Part shown: one piece after another, positions 61,922 to 64,000 of the stretch | Layout of the letters: each line of letters begins with the position of its first letter | Position numbering within the stretch: the stretch's first letter is position 1 | Source: Paenibacillus xylanexedens | GTDB lineage: Bacteria > Bacillota > Bacilli > Paenibacillales > Paenibacillaceae | Direction of reading: 5' to 3' | Assembly (NCBI RefSeq): GCF_017874615.1 | Contig: NZ_JAGIKV010000008.1 | Location: forward strand, 186,001 to 250,000 | Length of the DNA stretch: 64,000 bases | The notes under the pieces: model-generated | The model's input: only the letters and a program-made list of their open reading frames with translations | Database searches by the model: none | What the model was told of the DNA's origin: nothing | Position numbers and translations under genes: made by a program

Positions 61922-63199
61922 TTACTCCGGTTTATCCGTCAGCTTCACTGATACTTTCTCCGCTTTGCCATCCCGGTAGAAGGTCACTTCAATGGTATCT
62001 CCAATCTTCTTCTCATCGTACAGATATTTCCGCAGATCCAGCGTGGAGGTAATTTTTTGCCCGTCAAATTCCGTAATGACATCATTCAGCTTCATACCTG
62101 CTTCGGATGCCGGACCGGATGCTTCCAGCACAACCACACCGCTGTCCACATGAGATGGCAGCTTCAGATCCTTACGTTGCTCGTCATCCAGTGGTGCATA
62201 AGGGTTGCTCAGATCGACCGTGTACACGCCGAGGTATGGACGAGATACTTTACCGTTCAGTAGCAGGGAATCTACCGTTTTCATCACTTCGTTCATCGGA
62301 ATTGCGAAGCCAAGACCTTCAACGCCCGTATCCGAGATCTTCATCGTGTTGATGCCGACCACTTTGCCGTTCAAATCGACCAAAGCACCGCCGCTATTAC
62401 CTTCATTAATCGCCGCATCCGTCTGGATCACGTTTTGCTCCCAGTCGTACACTCCGTCCTGATTAATCGATACAGGTAGAATACGATCCGTGTAACTGAC
62501 AATTCCGGATGTCAGCGTGCCGCCCAGACCAAGCGGGTTCCCAATCGCCAGCACCGTTTGACCGCGCTGAAGTTTGCTGGAATCGCCAATCTCCGCGACT
62601 GCTCCCAGCCCTTTATCTTCTGCGGATAGTACAGCAATGTCACTTACACGGTCTTTACCGACCAGCTTTGCCTTATGTGTCTCCCCATCTACGGTCACAA
62701 TCTCCAGATCACTCGCACCCTCCACAACGTGGTGGTTGGTCATAATATATGCCTTGCCATCTTCCTTCTTGAAAATGACCCCTGAGCCCAGCGCCGAATC
62801 TTCCATCGATAGACTACTACCCGTTTTATGGTTCACAATGCTCACCACGGAAGGACGAACGTGGGCTGCTGCCTGGATAATCCGATCGTATGGATCAGCT
62901 ACCTGCGCTGTCTGTGCGCCGCCTCCACCACCATTACCTGTAGCATTAGCCAGCGGTAATGATGTGGGCTGTGTGATGAAGCTAAACAGCATGACGGTCA
63001 CGATGGAGCTGATCACCGAGCTAATCACAGCTACCTTCACTGTGGAACTGATTCCCGTACGCGATCTGCGCGGATTGCTCCAGCGGTCACGTCCACGTGC
63101 TCTGCCTCCAGGGCGGATGATCTGAAGTTTGCCTTTCTGTTCAGGTTCGGCGCGTCTTGATACTTTGGTTGAATAAAAATCGTCTCCAAACAATCCCAT
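61922..63199 (-). CDS. Membrane-anchored HtrA/DegP-type serine protease (S1C) with PDZ domain
   Basis: 425 residues from ATG 63199, which has AGAGG 6 nt upstream. A cytoplasmic basic head (about 1-50) precedes one membrane helix (about 55-78, 'VKVAVISSVISSIVTVMLFSF'). The trypsin-like protease has the triad His ('TNHHVVEG'), Asp ('VSDIAVL') and Ser ('NEGNSGGALV'), and a C-terminal PDZ domain (about 320-425, 'PYLGVYTVDL', 'GPASEAGMKLNDVITEFDGQ') follows. It degrades misfolded exported proteins at the outer membrane face. It has the rlmH-linked position of B. subtilis YyxA/HtrC. A structured repeat (63300-63408) lies upstream of its start. Confidence 0.94.
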   Translation of the reverse strand: MGLFGDDFYSTKVSRRAEPEQKGKLQIIRPGGRARGRDRWSNPRRSRTGISSTVKVAVISSVISSIVTVMLFSFITQPTSLPLANATGNGGGGGAQTAQVADPYDRIIQAAAHVRPSVVSIVNHKTGSSLSMEDSALGSGVIFKKEDGKAYIMTNHHVVEGASDLEIVTVDGETHKAKLVGKDRVSDIAVLSAEDKGLGAVAEIGDSSKLQRGQTVLAIGNPLGLGGTLTSGIVSYTDRILPVSINQDGVYDWEQNVIQTDAAINEGNSGGALVDLNGKVVGINTMKISDTGVEGLGFAIPMNEVMKTVDSLLLNGKVSRPYLGVYTVDLSNPYAPLDDEQRKDLKLPSHVDSGVVVLEASGPASEAGMKLNDVITEFDGQKITSTLDLRKYLYDEKKIGDTIEVTFYRDGKAEKVSVKLTDKPE

Positions 63200-63299
63200 C
63201 GTGATCCTCTCCCCTTCGTTGTCACGCATCAAGACCCTGACTGCCGCCTAAGTTGTCGCATGGATCAACGATGGAGTTCTCACATACACCACTCCGCCA

Positions 63300-63408
63300 A
63301 CAGACGAACCTTCCGATCGCTGTTACTCACAAATTTTTTTGATCCCCTCTTCCAAGGTAAAAATTTGTTCCTAAAGGCGAACACTCTGTTTCTTCAGGTT
63401 TCTTCTGT
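63300..63408. repeat. Structured intergenic element, copy B (upstream of htrA)
   Basis: The outer helix ACAGACGAACC / GGTTTCTTCTGT (63300-63310 with 63397-63408) pairs except for one mismatch and one bulge. The inner helix ACAAATTTTT / AAAAATTTGT (63329-63338 with 63359-63368) is perfect. Unpaired CTTCCGATCGCTG, ATTTTTTTGATC and TAAAGGCGA match copy A at 30326-30437, while both helices differ in sequence. It has the same orientation relative to the following minus-strand gene as copy A. Confidence 0.75.
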
Positions 63409-63915
63409 CGTCTTCGTTACGTGAAGACTCCAACGTTTTCCCATGCTTTTTTGCAATTTTAAAAAATGGTCTTGCATATCGCCGCATCCCGGCATCAAAT
63501 CAAGATACAGCGTCTATGTACAACAGAACGGACACGCCATTCTGTCAGTGACTCTATCAATCATGCTCTCGCATTCTATGACATGCCATTTCACACGCAA
63601 AACAGCCAAAATCACAATGCTCCTCATATACTAAACACGTCAAATCACAAAAAGTTGCATATTTACGAAAATTAAAGCAAATTTCCGCTATAACGCGCTT
63701 AACAATAAAGGTCCATAGTATCTATCACCACAAAATCCGGTCCGCGAAGCGCCATTTTGGCAAATTTGAAGAACTTTTTCACCCCTGCATAGTCACAGGT
63801 TCAGCATACACGCCTTATCACACAAATGTTAGCGGCAAAAAGAGGAATGTTTTCCATCAAGCCTGACTACAATAATAGTAAAAGACAATTCGAAGCTTCA
63901 TAGAGGAGGATATAT
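63409..63915. other. Intergenic region, no gene supported
   Basis: G-poor plus strand; two overlapping ORFs of about 65 codons have no ribosome binding site. The last 60 bases hold the promoter region and GAGGAGGA site of the gene starting at 63916. Confidence 0.45.
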
Positions 63916-64000
63916 ATGGATCGCACGCGTACACTCACAGCCATGGATGAAGTTCATATGGCGGCCAAGCTGGCCGATCTCAAGGAAGAACACTATCGCA
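63916..64000 (+). CDS. Start of a hypothetical protein gene (cut by window end)
   Basis: ATG 63916 has GAGGAGGA seven bases upstream. The 28 visible residues ('MDRTRTLTAMDEVHM', then 'AAKLADLKEEHYR') are hydrophilic and helical, with no signal peptide. Too little is present to name it; it is divergent from the HtrA gene. Confidence 0.6.
   Translation, partial: MDRTRTLTAMDEVHMAAKLADLKEEHYR

Noticed and set aside
1-64000. CRISPR arrays, rRNA or tRNA genes
   Set aside because: No regularly spaced repeats, rRNA-like sequence or cloverleaf with a TTCGA/GGTTC-type T-arm was recognised on either strand by eye; a tRNAscan or CRISPR search could still find something missed.

Overview
The window looks like a chromosomal segment of a Paenibacillus-type Gram-positive bacterium (Bacillales). 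The evidence is strong Shine-Dalgarno sites with frequent GTG/TTG starts, S-layer-homology and lipobox proteins, 7TMR-DISM hybrid kinases beside REC-BTAD regulators, an L-arabinose operon with AraR boxes, and an rlmH / CxxH-CxxC / HtrA cluster of the kind found in Bacillales. No rRNA, tRNA, CRISPR array, transposase or phage structural gene was recognised.

Layout. 1-8 kb: a truncated surface protein, a divergent REC-BTAD regulator / giant hybrid kinase pair, and malate:quinone oxidoreductase behind a probable CcpA site. 8.2-13.4 kb: a five-gene Nik/Opp-type ABC importer whose promoter spacer carries a near-perfect Zur box, so I predict zinc (or zinc-metallophore) import. 13.6-18.7 kb: polymorphic-toxin territory, with a toxin-tip/immunity cassette between 42-bp direct repeats, a WXG100-type effector with a Cys-His-Asp C-terminus plus its presumed immunity gene, and small secreted proteins. 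19.7-23.6 kb: an AT-rich defence-like block with an XRE regulator, a gamma-class N6-adenine methyltransferase, and an overlapping DUF262 + HEPN-nuclease pair but no conventional restriction enzyme. 23.7-28.8 kb: a membrane diguanylate cyclase, an AAC(3)-family acetyltransferase, a HipA-like kinase fused to a large unknown N-terminal region, and a dead GNAT fragment.

28.8-34.6 kb: the arabinose operon (FGGY kinase, araD, araA) with divergent araR, its promoter spacer occupied by an AraR operator, and two interspersed elements between its genes. 34.7-37.2 kb: a leucine-rich-repeat protein and a MetE-like methyltransferase. 37.4-42.7 kb: a three-gene polysaccharide operon (GT2-GtrA protein, cellulose-synthase-like PilZ glycosyltransferase, polytopic membrane protein). 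43-50.9 kb: small conserved proteins, L25/Ctc preceded by a coupled 28-codon ORF, an S-layer 5'-nucleotidase, a secreted B-lectin, and two TPR/immunity genes, one broken. 51.3-59.9 kb: a YndJ-like membrane protein, a HEAT-like protein, an ALDH / MetE-like pair, a GH120 beta-xylosidase, an APH-like kinase and rlmH. 60-64 kb: a repeat-rich, G-poor intergenic zone, a CxxH/CxxC miniprotein, a DUF3862-like lipoprotein, an HtrA protease, and the start of another gene.

The most interesting items are the XRE-methyltransferase-HEPN-DUF262 block; a structured intergenic element present twice (30.3 and 63.3 kb) whose helices have changed sequence while staying paired; the HipA-like fusion; and two genes whose ribosome binding site lies inside a perfect inverted repeat.
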